A DNA stretch of 64,000 nucleotides from Ureibacillus thermophilus. GTDB taxonomy: Bacteria; Bacillota; Bacilli; Bacillales_A; Planococcaceae. How positions within the stretch are numbered: the first letter of the stretch is position 1; each line of letters starts with the position of its first letter. The notes beneath the pieces were generated by a model. The model had not been told where the DNA came from, did no database searches, and worked only from the letters and a program-made list of their open reading frames with translations. Where the stretch lies: contig NZ_CP036528.1 in assembly GCF_004331915.1 (NCBI RefSeq), positions 351,006-415,005 on the forward strand, read 5' to 3'. Shown here one piece after another: positions 18,796 to 27,515 of this stretch. A program made the position numbers and the translations under genes.

Positions 18796-19494
18796 TTAAT
18801 GCACTTTCATTAAATCGAGCGGAGTAATAATGCCGATTAGCTTTTGATGGGGCTTGCCATGTTCAGTTATGAGCAAGGCATCATACCGCTTCCCTCTTTC
18901 GACGCTTTCTTTGTATATCTCCTTTGCATGATAAACCGTCAAGTAGCGGCTGATAAACCTGTAGTTAACCCGCTTTTTTTCGTAGTTTAAAATATCCCGG
19001 AGCGTTGGCATTTCGTAAACTAAAATTTTATGATTTGCAATATCTGCAAGCCAATTCGTTATGCCCACTGTTGTAATTAAACCTTGGAAATCCCTTCCTT
19101 CATAAACAGGAAATTGAGTATATTTCCGCTCCTGAATAATGTCCAGTACCTCTTTTAATGAATCGTTTGTTTGAAAAGTCACCACATTTTTTCGAAACAC
19201 TTGCCCTACTAAACTGGGGCGCGCCAACAGCTGGTCTATGTATTCAATCCGCTCCACCACTTGTATATGAGGCTCAGCAATAATAAAATTTTCAGATACC
19301 CGATAATGCACGATGGCATTCCGCAAATCGGCAAAGGAACGTAAATCATCCTCGTATTTCTTAACTAAAGGGCTTTTCTTTTTTGCCAAATCCACTAAAC
19401 GATAAAAGGGCATGTGTTCTTTCACCTTGATGATTTTTCGCAATGTAAATGTAATCCGATTGAAAGCAGACAAAAACCGTTCAGAATTTTTCAT
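18796..19494 (-). CDS. CBS-domain protein with HEPN-like N-terminus
   Basis: 232 residues from ATG 19494, chosen because AAAGGGGTGG lies 8 nt upstream; the GTG four codons earlier overlaps that site. The N-terminal 90 residues are helical and contain ADLRNAIVHYR: R58-N-x3-H63, the R-x4-6-H pattern of HEPN domains. Residues about 94-150 (VGQVFRKNVVTF ... TQFPVYEGRDFQGLITTVGITNWL) and 165-230 (YDALLITEHGKPHQKLIGIITPLDL) are paired CBS motifs, which bind adenosine nucleotides. The combination suggests nucleotide-sensing control of the N-terminal domain. Whether the HEPN part is an RNase or only a helical bundle is undecided. Confidence 0.75.
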   Translation of the reverse strand: MKNSERFLSAFNRITFTLRKIIKVKEHMPFYRLVDLAKKKSPLVKKYEDDLRSFADLRNAIVHYRVSENFIIAEPHIQVVERIEYIDQLLARPSLVGQVFRKNVVTFQTNDSLKEVLDIIQERKYTQFPVYEGRDFQGLITTVGITNWLADIANHKILVYEMPTLRDILNYEKKRVNYRFISRYLTVYHAKEIYKESVERGKRYDALLITEHGKPHQKLIGIITPLDLMKVH

Positions 19495-19674
19495 TTTTGA
19501 TTCCACCCCTTTCCTTATATTTTATTAACTTCTATTATATTCCATATTTCAGGTTGTATAGAAAATTCTTTTCTTTATATTTAATTTTCAAACTAAAGTC
19601 TATGTTTTTTTCCGGTTTTATCAAAATTTGCTATACTTTATGTTAAATCATTCATAAAAAGTAGGTTAAACAAC

Positions 19675-20583
19675 ATGAAAATCAACTTTCTTTTCCCATT
19701 GCTTATTATCATTGCTGCCAGCAGCTACGGCATTCTTTCAACCATTATTAAAGTGGCAATGACCTATGGATTTACACCTGACGAAGCGGTTACAAGCCAG
19801 TATTCAATCGGATTTGTTCTTGCTTTATTGCTTTTTATTTTTGGAAGAAGAAAACTGCCAACAATCACAAAGAAACATTTCATTATCCTTTTATTTGCCG
19901 GAATCTTTACTAGTACAACAGGAATCGTCTACGGGAAGTCTTTAAATTATTTGCCTGCTTCCCTTGCCGTTGTCCTGTTGTTTCAATTTACATGGATCGG
20001 CATGTTCATTGACTGCATCTTGCGAAAAAGATGGCCAAGCCGTCCTGAATGGTTTTCACTTGTTATTCTTTTTGTTGGAACACTCCTTGCTGCTGGAGTG
20101 TTGAATGCGGATTTATCAACCATTCAATGGCAAGGCTGGGTTTACGGTTTTGCTTCCGCTGTCAGCTTTGCCATCTTCCTGCAAATTAATTCAAGAACCA
20201 TCGAAGGCATTACAACCATTGAAAGAACATTGTATACATCTTTTTTTGCTCTTATTTTCATCAGCATCTTCTTGTCACCAGAAATACTATGGAACGGTAT
20301 ATTAATAAGAGAAGGACTTTGGAAGTTTGGTTTAGCACTCGGTTTCTTTGGAACGATATTGCCGATTTTTCTCCTTGCCATTGCAGTGCCAAAAGTTGGC
20401 GGCGGTCTCGCTTCCATTTTAAGCGCGATGGAGTTGCCTGTAGCTGTTTCCGCATCTGTTTTGGTGCTCAATGAACCATTTTCTTGGCTGCAAGTTGCCG
20501 GCATCGTTCTCATCTTAATAGGAATAGCGCTGCCAACAGTTCTTTCTGAAAGGGAAATTAAGAACTTGAAAAAAATTTCATAA
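19675..20583 (+). CDS. EamA/DMT-family transporter
   Basis: 302 residues with ten predicted transmembrane helices in two EamA repeats (about 1-135 and 145-290). SSYGILSTIIKVAMTYG in the first helix region and SILSAMELPVAVSASVLVLNEPFSWLQVAGIVLILIGI in the second repeat are typical of drug/metabolite transporters. It sits 34-40 bp upstream of the lyase/kinase pair on the same strand, so it may export or import their substrate. The ribosome site (GTAGG) is weak. Confidence 0.87.
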   Translation: MKINFLFPLLIIIAASSYGILSTIIKVAMTYGFTPDEAVTSQYSIGFVLALLLFIFGRRKLPTITKKHFIILLFAGIFTSTTGIVYGKSLNYLPASLAVVLLFQFTWIGMFIDCILRKRWPSRPEWFSLVILFVGTLLAAGVLNADLSTIQWQGWVYGFASAVSFAIFLQINSRTIEGITTIERTLYTSFFALIFISIFLSPEILWNGILIREGLWKFGLALGFFGTILPIFLLAIAVPKVGGGLASILSAMELPVAVSASVLVLNEPFSWLQVAGIVLILIGIALPTVLSEREIKNLKKIS

Positions 20584-20623
20584 CTGAGAAGTTTATTTTT
20601 TAAGCTTACTGGGGGCGATGAAT

Positions 20624-22150
20624 GTGACGTTCCAGGAATATAAAAGCCGCATCCATGAATCTGAAGGTACTCAATTTCCTTCCAATAGCTACCGGGAAAT
20701 CGTGCTGCAGCCTGCCTATGAAGAAGCAAAGAAACATTTCTTGAAAGCAATGGTGCAACTACATATTGCCCATTTAAAAATGCTGGAAGAACAACAACTC
20801 ATCTCAAAAGAAGATGCGAAGAAAATCGGCACTGCAATTAGCCAACTTGACTTAGATTATTTTTCAAAGCAGGATTATCAGCCGCAATTTGAGGATTTAT
20901 TTTTCCGCATCGAATACAAATTAATGGAAATCGCAGGGGATATTGCGGGAAATTTGCATATTGGAAGAAGCCGCAACGATATGGGAATTGCCATTTACCG
21001 AATGACGATCCGCGAAAAATTGCTTGCGCTGATGGAAGAATTAGTCACTTTAAGAACTTCCCTGATTACCTTTGCATTAGAGCATGTAAATACCATTATG
21101 ATTGGCTATACCCATACACAACAAGCCCAGCCAACTACTTTTGCCCACTATTTAAAAGCCGTCATTGACCAGCTGACAAGGGACTTTCAGCGCATGCAGC
21201 AGGCTTATAAAACAGTAAATCGAAGCAGCATGGGTGCGGCTGCACTAACGACGACAGGTTTTAACATTAATCGGGAGCGAATGCAGGAATTGCTTGCATT
21301 TGATGATATCGTGGAAAACGCTTGGGATGCAGTGGCAGGAGCTGACTACATCGCAGAAGCGGCAAGTGTCGTGCAGCTTGCCGCATTAAACCTTGGCCGC
21401 ACCGCGCAAGACTTCTTGCTGTGGGCGACGCAAGAATTTAATGCCATTAGCCTCGCCAGTCCATATGTTCAAATTAGCTCTATTATGCCGCAAAAACGGA
21501 ATCCCGTTTCCATCGAGCATACTCGTTCTCTGCTATCATCCGTTGTAGGAGATGCTTCGACCGTGCTGCAAATGATTCATAATACGCCGTTTGGGGATAT
21601 TGTAGATACGGAAGATGATATGCAGCCATATATTTGGCGCGCTATGGAGAAATTGCGGGGAATCTATAAACTATTTGGCAGTTTGGTAGTAACAATGGAT
21701 GTGAATAAAGAGAAGCTTTTGGAGCGGGCTGAAAAAAGTTTGGCCAATGTCACGCAATTAGCGGATACGCTTGTCATAACTGAAAAAATTTCTTTCCGCC
21801 AGTCTCATAAAATTATTTCCGAGTCCATTCGTACTTTACTTAAACACCAACAGGATTCCATTGAAAATTTAACTTGGGAACTCGCCAATGAAAAATGCAA
21901 AGAACTCACAGGGAAACCATTAAACATTTCAAAAGAGTTATTCTATCAATCTTTAAAACCAACCCATTTCGTTCATGTCCGCAAGTTGCCTGGTGGCCCT
22001 GCACCCGCTACAATGACAGAATCATTATTAAAAGCCAAAGAAGAAACATCCATCCTCAGCCAATGGATTGAAGATAAAAAGAATGCTATTTTACAAAGCG
22101 AAAAACGTCTACAACAATATTTGGATGAATGGAGCCAAAGAAAAAAATGA
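20624..22150 (+). CDS. Argininosuccinate lyase-like enzyme (fumarase/aspartase superfamily)
   Basis: 508 residues from GTG 20624, which is 8 nt from GGGGG; the ATG at 20618 is only 2 nt from it. Superfamily motifs: GNLHIGRSRND (about 110-119), IGYTHTQQAQPTTFAHY (about 160-176) and the catalytic loop SSIMPQKRNPVSIEH (about 285-299). The C-terminal 100 residues extend beyond a usual 460-residue ArgH. After GRSRND the canonical Q is replaced by M, and no argG or other arginine gene is near. The enzyme should eliminate fumarate, or a related group, from an N-succinyl-type substrate, but argininosuccinate is not assured. The end overlaps the kinase gene by 4 bp. Confidence 0.82.
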   Translation: MTFQEYKSRIHESEGTQFPSNSYREIVLQPAYEEAKKHFLKAMVQLHIAHLKMLEEQQLISKEDAKKIGTAISQLDLDYFSKQDYQPQFEDLFFRIEYKLMEIAGDIAGNLHIGRSRNDMGIAIYRMTIREKLLALMEELVTLRTSLITFALEHVNTIMIGYTHTQQAQPTTFAHYLKAVIDQLTRDFQRMQQAYKTVNRSSMGAAALTTTGFNINRERMQELLAFDDIVENAWDAVAGADYIAEAASVVQLAALNLGRTAQDFLLWATQEFNAISLASPYVQISSIMPQKRNPVSIEHTRSLLSSVVGDASTVLQMIHNTPFGDIVDTEDDMQPYIWRAMEKLRGIYKLFGSLVVTMDVNKEKLLERAEKSLANVTQLADTLVITEKISFRQSHKIISESIRTLLKHQQDSIENLTWELANEKCKELTGKPLNISKELFYQSLKPTHFVHVRKLPGGPAPATMTESLLKAKEETSILSQWIEDKKNAILQSEKRLQQYLDEWSQRKK

Positions 22151-23082
22151 ATTCCTATATTTTAGCCGTTGATGGTGGAGCAACAAAAACGACTTTATCA
22201 TTGCGCGATGCTAGCGGAAAAATCTATTTTGAAAAAACTTCAACAAGCACCAACTACCAAGCGATTGGTATAGAAAAGGCGGAGAAAGCATTTAGCCAAT
22301 TGCTTCATGAGGCATATGAAGCAACAGGCATTCAAGACATTGCCGTTGCTGCCTTTGCCGTTGCTGGTATCGACACAAAAAAAGGGCAGACAATCGTTCA
22401 ACAAATCGTTGAGCAAAGTTGCCGAAAATCCCTCTTTCGCATTCAACACATCATTGTGGAAAATGATGTACAGTCTACATTAATTGGATTAACGGGAAAC
22501 GACGCTGGCGCCCTCGTCATCTCTGGTACAGGTTCTACAGCTTATGCTACAGACGGCAAGGGCCGAATTGAACGTACCGGCGGCTGGGGGCATCGTGTCG
22601 GAGATGAAGGCAGTGGTTACTGGATAGGTAGGGAAATATTAAATACGGTTTTTCGATATGAAGACGGCCGTCTCCAAAAACCGACCGTCCTCAAAGATTT
22701 AGTGTATGAGATGCTGCAAATCGACCATATAGAACAGCTGAACGATTGGATATATCAAACAAACTATACCAACGCACAAATCGCCAAAATTTCTACTGTT
22801 CTTTCCAAAGCAATTTCCCTAGGAGACGAGCGCGCCATTGACATTGCCTGCAATGCAGCAAAAGAATTAGTCATAATGACCGATGCAGTGCTTCGCAAAA
22901 TCGAACCTATTCACGAAGGTTTTATCGTTTACTTAAACGGTGGGGTTTTAAAAAACAATCCGGTTATATTAAAACTATATAAAGAATATATGATGGAACA
23001 ATATCCTCACATTTCTTTTGATTTATGCAATCAAAATCCAATAGACTATATTGCCAACAGGGCACTCCGTTCATTAAAATAG
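22147..23082 (+). CDS. BadF/BadG-type ATPase family sugar kinase, N-acetylglucosamine kinase-like
   Basis: 311 residues. Start ATG 22147 overlaps the lyase stop as ATGA; a longer frame from 22129 adds six residues. The actin-like ATPase fold is shown by phosphate-1 LAVDGGATKTTLSL (residues 6-19), GTGSTAYA and GGWGHRVGDEGSGYWIG, the last being characteristic of GlcNAc kinases and BadF-type proteins, and by a late LNGGVLKNNP. GlcNAc kinases phosphorylate amino sugars for recycling. Coupling to an ArgH-like lyase rather than to murQ is unusual, so the substrate may differ. A terminator follows. Confidence 0.85.
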   Translation: MNSYILAVDGGATKTTLSLRDASGKIYFEKTSTSTNYQAIGIEKAEKAFSQLLHEAYEATGIQDIAVAAFAVAGIDTKKGQTIVQQIVEQSCRKSLFRIQHIIVENDVQSTLIGLTGNDAGALVISGTGSTAYATDGKGRIERTGGWGHRVGDEGSGYWIGREILNTVFRYEDGRLQKPTVLKDLVYEMLQIDHIEQLNDWIYQTNYTNAQIAKISTVLSKAISLGDERAIDIACNAAKELVIMTDAVLRKIEPIHEGFIVYLNGGVLKNNPVILKLYKEYMMEQYPHISFDLCNQNPIDYIANRALRSLK

Positions 23083-23128
23083 TAATGGTTTTTCAATTTC
23101 GATCAAGTCGGTCGGTACGTTAGTGACT

Positions 23129-23157
23129 GGGGCTAATTAAGAAGCCCCTTTTTCTTT
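23129..23157 (+). terminator. Terminator of transporter-lyase-kinase operon
   Basis: GGGGCT and AGCCCC flank an 8-nt loop, followed by TTTTTCTTTT. Confidence 0.8.
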
Positions 23158-23159
23158 TC

Positions 23160-24425
23160 TTAAAAAGTTCCAAGATCTAACTTCTTCAAACCGTCGTCTG
23201 TTGCAAAAATTAAATATCCGTCTTGCACCAATAAATTGCTTACTTTTTCCCGATAGATGATGGATTCTTCCGAGCCATCTGTCCGGATTCTCGCAAGATA
23301 GGCGCCATTCGAATAATTGCTGAAGTAAATCCATTCACCATCCCCTACAATATATTGGGCTCTGCTTTTTGTTAGTCGCTGATCTTCGCCAGTGGATAAA
23401 TTTAACCGATATAATCGATGGTTATCTTGCACATTGCTGTAATACATATAACCGTCCTGTTCATAAGCGTGGTCCATTTTCGCCATAAACGCATATGTTT
23501 TGCTAGTTGCCTTTGGATAGTTTCCTTCTTTCCATTGGTGGTCCTTTTTCATCGTCGCATCATCAACAAGGAAATATTGATATCTTACTGCATTCCCACG
23601 GTCTGGTACTGGGTCATTCCAAGTTACATCAAGATGGTACCATTCCCCGTTCACTTTTACTAAATTCCAAGCATGGGGGCCCGTATGCACCTCACCGACT
23701 ACATATAATGTTTCAACTCCAAGTTCCCTTAGCATTTTTAAAGCTAGGAGCGCATAGCCCTGGCAAACGCCTTTATGTTCTCTTAATACTGCAGCGGCGC
23801 TATGAGGGCTTAACACTGTATTAGTGCTATACACTGTATTTTTCACGATGTAATCATTTACAAACTTTACCTTTTCAAAATCCGACATCGTATTGGCATT
23901 CACCTGAGACAAAATGCTTGCCACTTGTTCATCTACATACTGTTCATAGGCGGCATTGGTTAAATATTGTTGATGCACTTTGATGGAGGCTTTCGATTTT
24001 CCATAGGACAACGCCACTTTCCGATCCCCTAAATGCCCTAAAATATAGTGGTCGCGTTGAGAAGCCTCTTCCACTGCCTGCTGTATAAGTTCTTCAATAT
24101 TGCTTGTATCGCCAGCATACTGTATTTCAAAATCTGTCTCCCACTGGCTGAAGTGATAAAAAAATGCATCGGCTAACTCCTCGACCGACTGCACTTTTCC
24201 TGGTAGATGAATGGTATTTTGTAAAGCGGAAATGGTGGAGCTTGTTCCTTGAATCGCTTCTTTTGTTGATTCTTTTATATCGGAAATGCTAATATTTTCG
24301 ATGTTTTGGGCAATCTCATTCTCATTGATCCATTGTACCGCTTTATCCCAAATTTCTTTAGAAAAATCATAAGCCGGTTTAATCATAATCAGAAGAATAA
24401 TGAAAATAGTCAAACGCTTTAACAA
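23160..24425 (-). CDS. Transglutaminase-like protein with C-terminal beta-propeller-like DUF5050 region
   Basis: 421 residues. The hydrophobic N-terminus (about 5-17) is a signal anchor, so the protein is probably extracytoplasmic. The transglutaminase core has the full triad: Cys221 in KGVCQGYA, His251 in PHAWN, Asp266 in HLDVTWNDP. Residues about 320-421 contain repeated Y(M/I)YYSN / WIYFSNY and LYRLNLSTGEDQRLT motifs typical of DUF5050 propeller-like repeats. Such proteins in Firmicutes are thought to act as cell-surface proteases or crosslinkers; the substrate is unknown. It lies downstream of the GT2 gene on the same strand, after a hairpin. Confidence 0.88.
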   Translation of the reverse strand: MLKRLTIFIILLIMIKPAYDFSKEIWDKAVQWINENEIAQNIENISISDIKESTKEAIQGTSSTISALQNTIHLPGKVQSVEELADAFFYHFSQWETDFEIQYAGDTSNIEELIQQAVEEASQRDHYILGHLGDRKVALSYGKSKASIKVHQQYLTNAAYEQYVDEQVASILSQVNANTMSDFEKVKFVNDYIVKNTVYSTNTVLSPHSAAAVLREHKGVCQGYALLALKMLRELGVETLYVVGEVHTGPHAWNLVKVNGEWYHLDVTWNDPVPDRGNAVRYQYFLVDDATMKKDHQWKEGNYPKATSKTYAFMAKMDHAYEQDGYMYYSNVQDNHRLYRLNLSTGEDQRLTKSRAQYIVGDGEWIYFSNYSNGAYLARIRTDGSEESIIYREKVSNLLVQDGYLIFATDDGLKKLDLGTF

Positions 24426-24491
24426 TCCCTTTCACCACCTATTCCACCGAAGAAGTTTCCCTGTTACAAGTATTGCCAAAAATATAAAAAG

Positions 24492-24535
24492 AAGTACTAC
24501 CAAAATTAAAAGTTGGCAGCCCTTTTGGCAGTACT
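24492..24535 (-). terminator. Hairpin terminator after GT2 gene
   Basis: AGTACTGCCAAAA and TTTTGGTAGTACT pair on the minus strand around a 17-nt loop, followed by a T-rich tract. Confidence 0.65.
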
Positions 24536-24567
24536 ATAAAAATGTACGATTTTATGTTGTAAAAGTT

Positions 24568-25284
24568 TCATTCATGATTTTTTTTATGATGCCTTGTAAA
24601 GTTTGTAAAGATTTGCTGAATCACTTTTTGAGTGCTTACAATTTCATCGTATTGAATAATGGAATTCTTTTTTATTCTGACTTGACCAATTGGGATTTCA
24701 TAAATGGGGATTTTTCGTTTAATTGCTTCCACCAGCATATTCAAATCATAATCAAAGGATTCACCGGGCACTTTCATGAGCCATGGCAATTCTTTTGTTG
24801 GAATGGAGCGCAAACCCGTTTGAGTATCCAAAATCCGCCGATGAAATAATAATTTGAACAGCAAAGAAGCTGCCTGTTGTCCCATTGTATTGATGAAGGA
24901 TAAATCTTTAGAGCGGAAGTTGCGAACCCCTAATATAATCCCATTGGAAAATATTTTTAAGTTTTGCAAAATCAGACGGACATCGTCAATGGTATGCTGT
25001 CCATGAGCCCCTACTGTTAATACTGAATGGGTTTTTGGAAAATGTTTTAATACATATTCAAATCCTGTCTTTAACGCTCGGCCCTTTCCTTTATTTTCTT
25101 CATGGCTGATGACAATGCACTGATTGACCGATGAGAGTTCTTGAAAAATCGGTTGATATTTCAAGTCACTGCCGTCATTGACGATAATAATTTGCTGAAT
25201 CTCTAACTCTTGTAAAGCGTTTATATACTGAACAAAAGTTGGCAAGGGGTTTAGCGTCGGAATAATCACAATCGGCCGTTCCAC
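24568..25284 (-). CDS. Family 2 glycosyltransferase-like protein with altered DxD motif
   Basis: 238 residues, no membrane segment. The GT-A nucleotide-binding core is present: IVIIPTLNP at the N-terminus, IIIVNDGSD (about 32-40), HEENKGKGRALKTGF (about 61-75) and a late LDTQTGLRSIP acceptor-side motif. Where dolichyl-phosphate mannosyltransferase-like enzymes have DADGQH, this protein reads VGAHGQH (91-97), losing both acidic residues that hold the divalent metal and sugar nucleotide. It could be catalytically inactive, use a different metal arrangement, or belong to a subfamily in which this is normal. It ends about 140 bp upstream of the transglutaminase-like gene. Confidence 0.78.
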   Translation of the reverse strand: MERPIVIIPTLNPLPTFVQYINALQELEIQQIIIVNDGSDLKYQPIFQELSSVNQCIVISHEENKGKGRALKTGFEYVLKHFPKTHSVLTVGAHGQHTIDDVRLILQNLKIFSNGIILGVRNFRSKDLSFINTMGQQAASLLFKLLFHRRILDTQTGLRSIPTKELPWLMKVPGESFDYDLNMLVEAIKRKIPIYEIPIGQVRIKKNSIIQYDEIVSTQKVIQQIFTNFTRHHKKNHE

Positions 25285-25381
25285 TGCAAGCTCTCCTTAT
25301 TGAAAACATATTATTCTATAATACTAGTATACTCTTTTCATAAATTCATTTACATTTTCCGTCCCGATAAAATTCATAAAA

Positions 25382-25699
25382 GAGGCTGGGGCAAATCTAA
25401 AAAACATCACTTTCTCCAAAGAGAAAATGATGTTTTTTTGATATGTTATTAAAAATTGATTTCCGTTCCGAGGACCCTTTCTGCGGGCCCTCCTCTGAGT
25501 CATTCCTTCGCTCCTCGTGGTCTCGAGAGGGCTCGTCGCAGGAAAGCTTTGAATTTACTTCCTTGAACTTGCTCCGCTTTGCGACTAAGCGTGCGCGACA
25601 GGAACTTGCCCCGTCACTCCAATCAATTTTTCGTTATATCAATTTTTTATCAAAACTCTTTCAGCTACCCCTATAATTTTTTGTTTATGTCCCAGCCTC
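25382..25699 (+). repeat. Interspersed TIR repeat, copy 2
   Basis: 318 bp bounded by GAGGCTGGGGCA and TGTCCCAGCCTC (11 of 12 matching as inverted repeats). It has the same internal hairpin (ACATCACTTTCTCC / GAGAAAATGATGT) and GC-rich core as the other copies, plus the short insert CGTTATATCAATTTTT also seen in copies 4 and 5. It lies between the start of the GT2 gene and the end of the aminotransferase gene. Confidence 0.9.
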
Positions 25700-25727
25700 A
25701 GTTTTTTATTTTATTTATATTAAATTA

Positions 25728-26900
25728 CTAATTCATCACTGCTTGATTCATTTCTTTCCGAAAAACTTCCATTGCTTGTTCAATTTCCGCTTCATGCCCT
25801 AACTCTTGAAGCACTTCTCCGATAGACTGAATAGCCTTTTCCAGCATTTCCGGCGTTGTATTGCCCATATGGCCCATGCGGAATGCTTTCCCTGCTAGAT
25901 GGGCAAGTGAACCTGCAACGATGATTCCGCGGGATGCGAGTTTATTCCGAAAAGCAGCATCCTCCACGCCTTCCGGATAAATAAAACAACTTAATGTAGG
26001 GGCTGCCACTTCTTCATCTGCTAACGGCCGCATGCCATAGGTGCGCATGGCTGCCCGAATGCCCCGACCGTAAGCAATATGCCGTTTTTCTCGTTGTTCC
26101 ATTCCTTCTTTTAAAACAATTTTTAACGCCTCATTGTATGCATAAATCAAGTTCACCGGCGGAGTAGCAAAATATTTTGACGGGTCTTGCATAATAGGCT
26201 TCCAATTTTCAATATCACAGTAGTATGCAGGAATGCGCTCCAATTGTTCCCTCGCTTTTAAGGCCGTTTGATTAAAGGCTACAATAGCAAGTCCCGGCGG
26301 TATTCCAATTGCCTTTTGGGAACCAGTCAGCACGACATCCAATTTATAATCAGGATGTCCATAAGTTTTGCTCATATCTTCTTGAATCGCTGCAGTTGCT
26401 ACAACGCCATCCAAAATGACGAGAGCTCCTGCCCGTTTAATGATGGGAACTAGAGCATCCAAATTTGAAACTACCCCTGTAGATGTATCTGCATGGGTGA
26501 TGGTTACAGCTTTATAGGAATTGTTCTTTAATGTTTCCTCCACTAATGCAGGATCTACTTGTTTCCCCCATTCGGATTGCAATACATCTACTTGAATATC
26601 ATAAGCTTTTGCTAAATGTGTGAAACGGTCTCCAAAATAACCATGGCTGATAACGAGTAAACGTTCCCCTTTTCCAACTGTGTTGACAATCGCCATTTCC
26701 ATCGCCAATGTACCTGAACCTGCAATAACAAACACTTCTCCATCCGTTTGGAATAATTGTTTTGTTTGTTGCAATGCATGTTTATAAACTTCAACAAAGC
26801 GCGGATCCGTATGCCCCCTTGTTTCGAACGCCAGCGCATCGTAAATTTCATCGACTACCGGAGTTGGACCAGGAACTAATAGTATGTCTTGATTTCGCAT
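25728..26900 (-). CDS. Class V aminotransferase, alanine-glyoxylate / purine catabolism (PucG-like)
   Basis: 390 residues. Class V PLP fold with LLVPGPTPV at the N-terminus, FVIAGSGTLAMEMA (about 57-70) for phosphate binding, Asp164 in VILDGVVATA for the pyridine nitrogen, and the Schiff-base Lys196 in TGSQKAIG. These features fit serine/alanine-glyoxylate or (S)-ureidoglycine-glyoxylate aminotransferases. Because isocitrate lyase, which makes glyoxylate, is the next gene upstream on the same strand, a glyoxylate-to-glycine role is likely. The gap between them is 615 bp and contains terminators, so they are not one simple operon. Confidence 0.88.
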   Translation of the reverse strand: MRNQDILLVPGPTPVVDEIYDALAFETRGHTDPRFVEVYKHALQQTKQLFQTDGEVFVIAGSGTLAMEMAIVNTVGKGERLLVISHGYFGDRFTHLAKAYDIQVDVLQSEWGKQVDPALVEETLKNNSYKAVTITHADTSTGVVSNLDALVPIIKRAGALVILDGVVATAAIQEDMSKTYGHPDYKLDVVLTGSQKAIGIPPGLAIVAFNQTALKAREQLERIPAYYCDIENWKPIMQDPSKYFATPPVNLIYAYNEALKIVLKEGMEQREKRHIAYGRGIRAAMRTYGMRPLADEEVAAPTLSCFIYPEGVEDAAFRNKLASRGIIVAGSLAHLAGKAFRMGHMGNTTPEMLEKAIQSIGEVLQELGHEAEIEQAMEVFRKEMNQAVMN

Positions 26901-26974
26901 ATACTCTTTCTCCTTTTTACTTAATTTTAAAAAATAGATTCTCGTTTAAATGATTTTTTCCTTCTTATATGACA

Positions 26975-27018
26975 TAAAAAAAGACCTTACTTGCCAATTC
27001 TCCGAGCAAAGTAAGGTG
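26975..27018 (-). terminator. Terminator-like hairpin in the leader of the aminotransferase gene
   Basis: On the minus strand ACCTTACTTTG pairs with CAAGTAAGGT around a short loop, followed by CTTTTTTT. It lies about 75 bp before the aminotransferase start codon, inside its probable leader, so it may be an attenuator or the end of an unannotated small RNA. Confidence 0.65.
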
Positions 27019-27453
27019 AACATCCCCTTCTATATATATTCCTTAACATAACCCCTTTAGCAATTAAACTATCAATATAGGAGGCAACCTATAGATAGAT
27101 ATAAAACGATCCCCTTTGTGTAAAATGTAAGCGATTTGTTGAATTCGTTCTAAGTTAAAATTTTACTTATGTTATTACTTCGAAACGACCGTGAATTTAA
27201 TCCCCATTCATCATCACTTTTCTAGAATACCCTTATATGGCGAATACATTGGATTGGTTGCTGCAATGCATAAATTGATGCAGCCCTTATTTGATTTCAT
27301 ATAATCCCGACGCTAAAATGCAATCCGAAACATAGGACTTCGAAAAAATTTAGTTATACGTTATTTTGTCTTGGCGTTTTCGACATACTATAAATGATTT
27401 TACAACTGAATAAATTACCATTTTCTGGTCTCATCTGGTATAAATATATTTTA
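27019..27453. other. Gene-poor stretch between aminotransferase and aceA
   Basis: No open frame longer than about 50 codons with a ribosome site and no recognised RNA family. On the minus strand it holds a small hairpin (GCTGCA/TGCAGC around 27260-27284) and several AAAGGGG-type purine runs ahead of the hairpin at 26975. I cannot assign a function. Confidence 0.4.
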
Positions 27454-27489
27454 AGGAGAAGGGATTAGGAATTCCCTTATTCCCTTCTC
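27454..27489 (-). terminator. Terminator of aceA
   Basis: AGAAGGGAATAAGGGAATT and AATCCCTTCTCC form a long stem on the minus strand 27 bp after the aceA stop, followed by a T/A-rich tail. Confidence 0.75.
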
Positions 27490-27515
27490 TATAAACCTAT
27501 TTATGAATTATAAGA

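Noticed and set aside
20142-20750. Long minus-strand frame (202 codons) opposite the EamA gene and the start of the lyase gene
   Set aside because: No family resemblance, no ribosome site, and it lies opposite two clearly conserved genes; a shadow frame.
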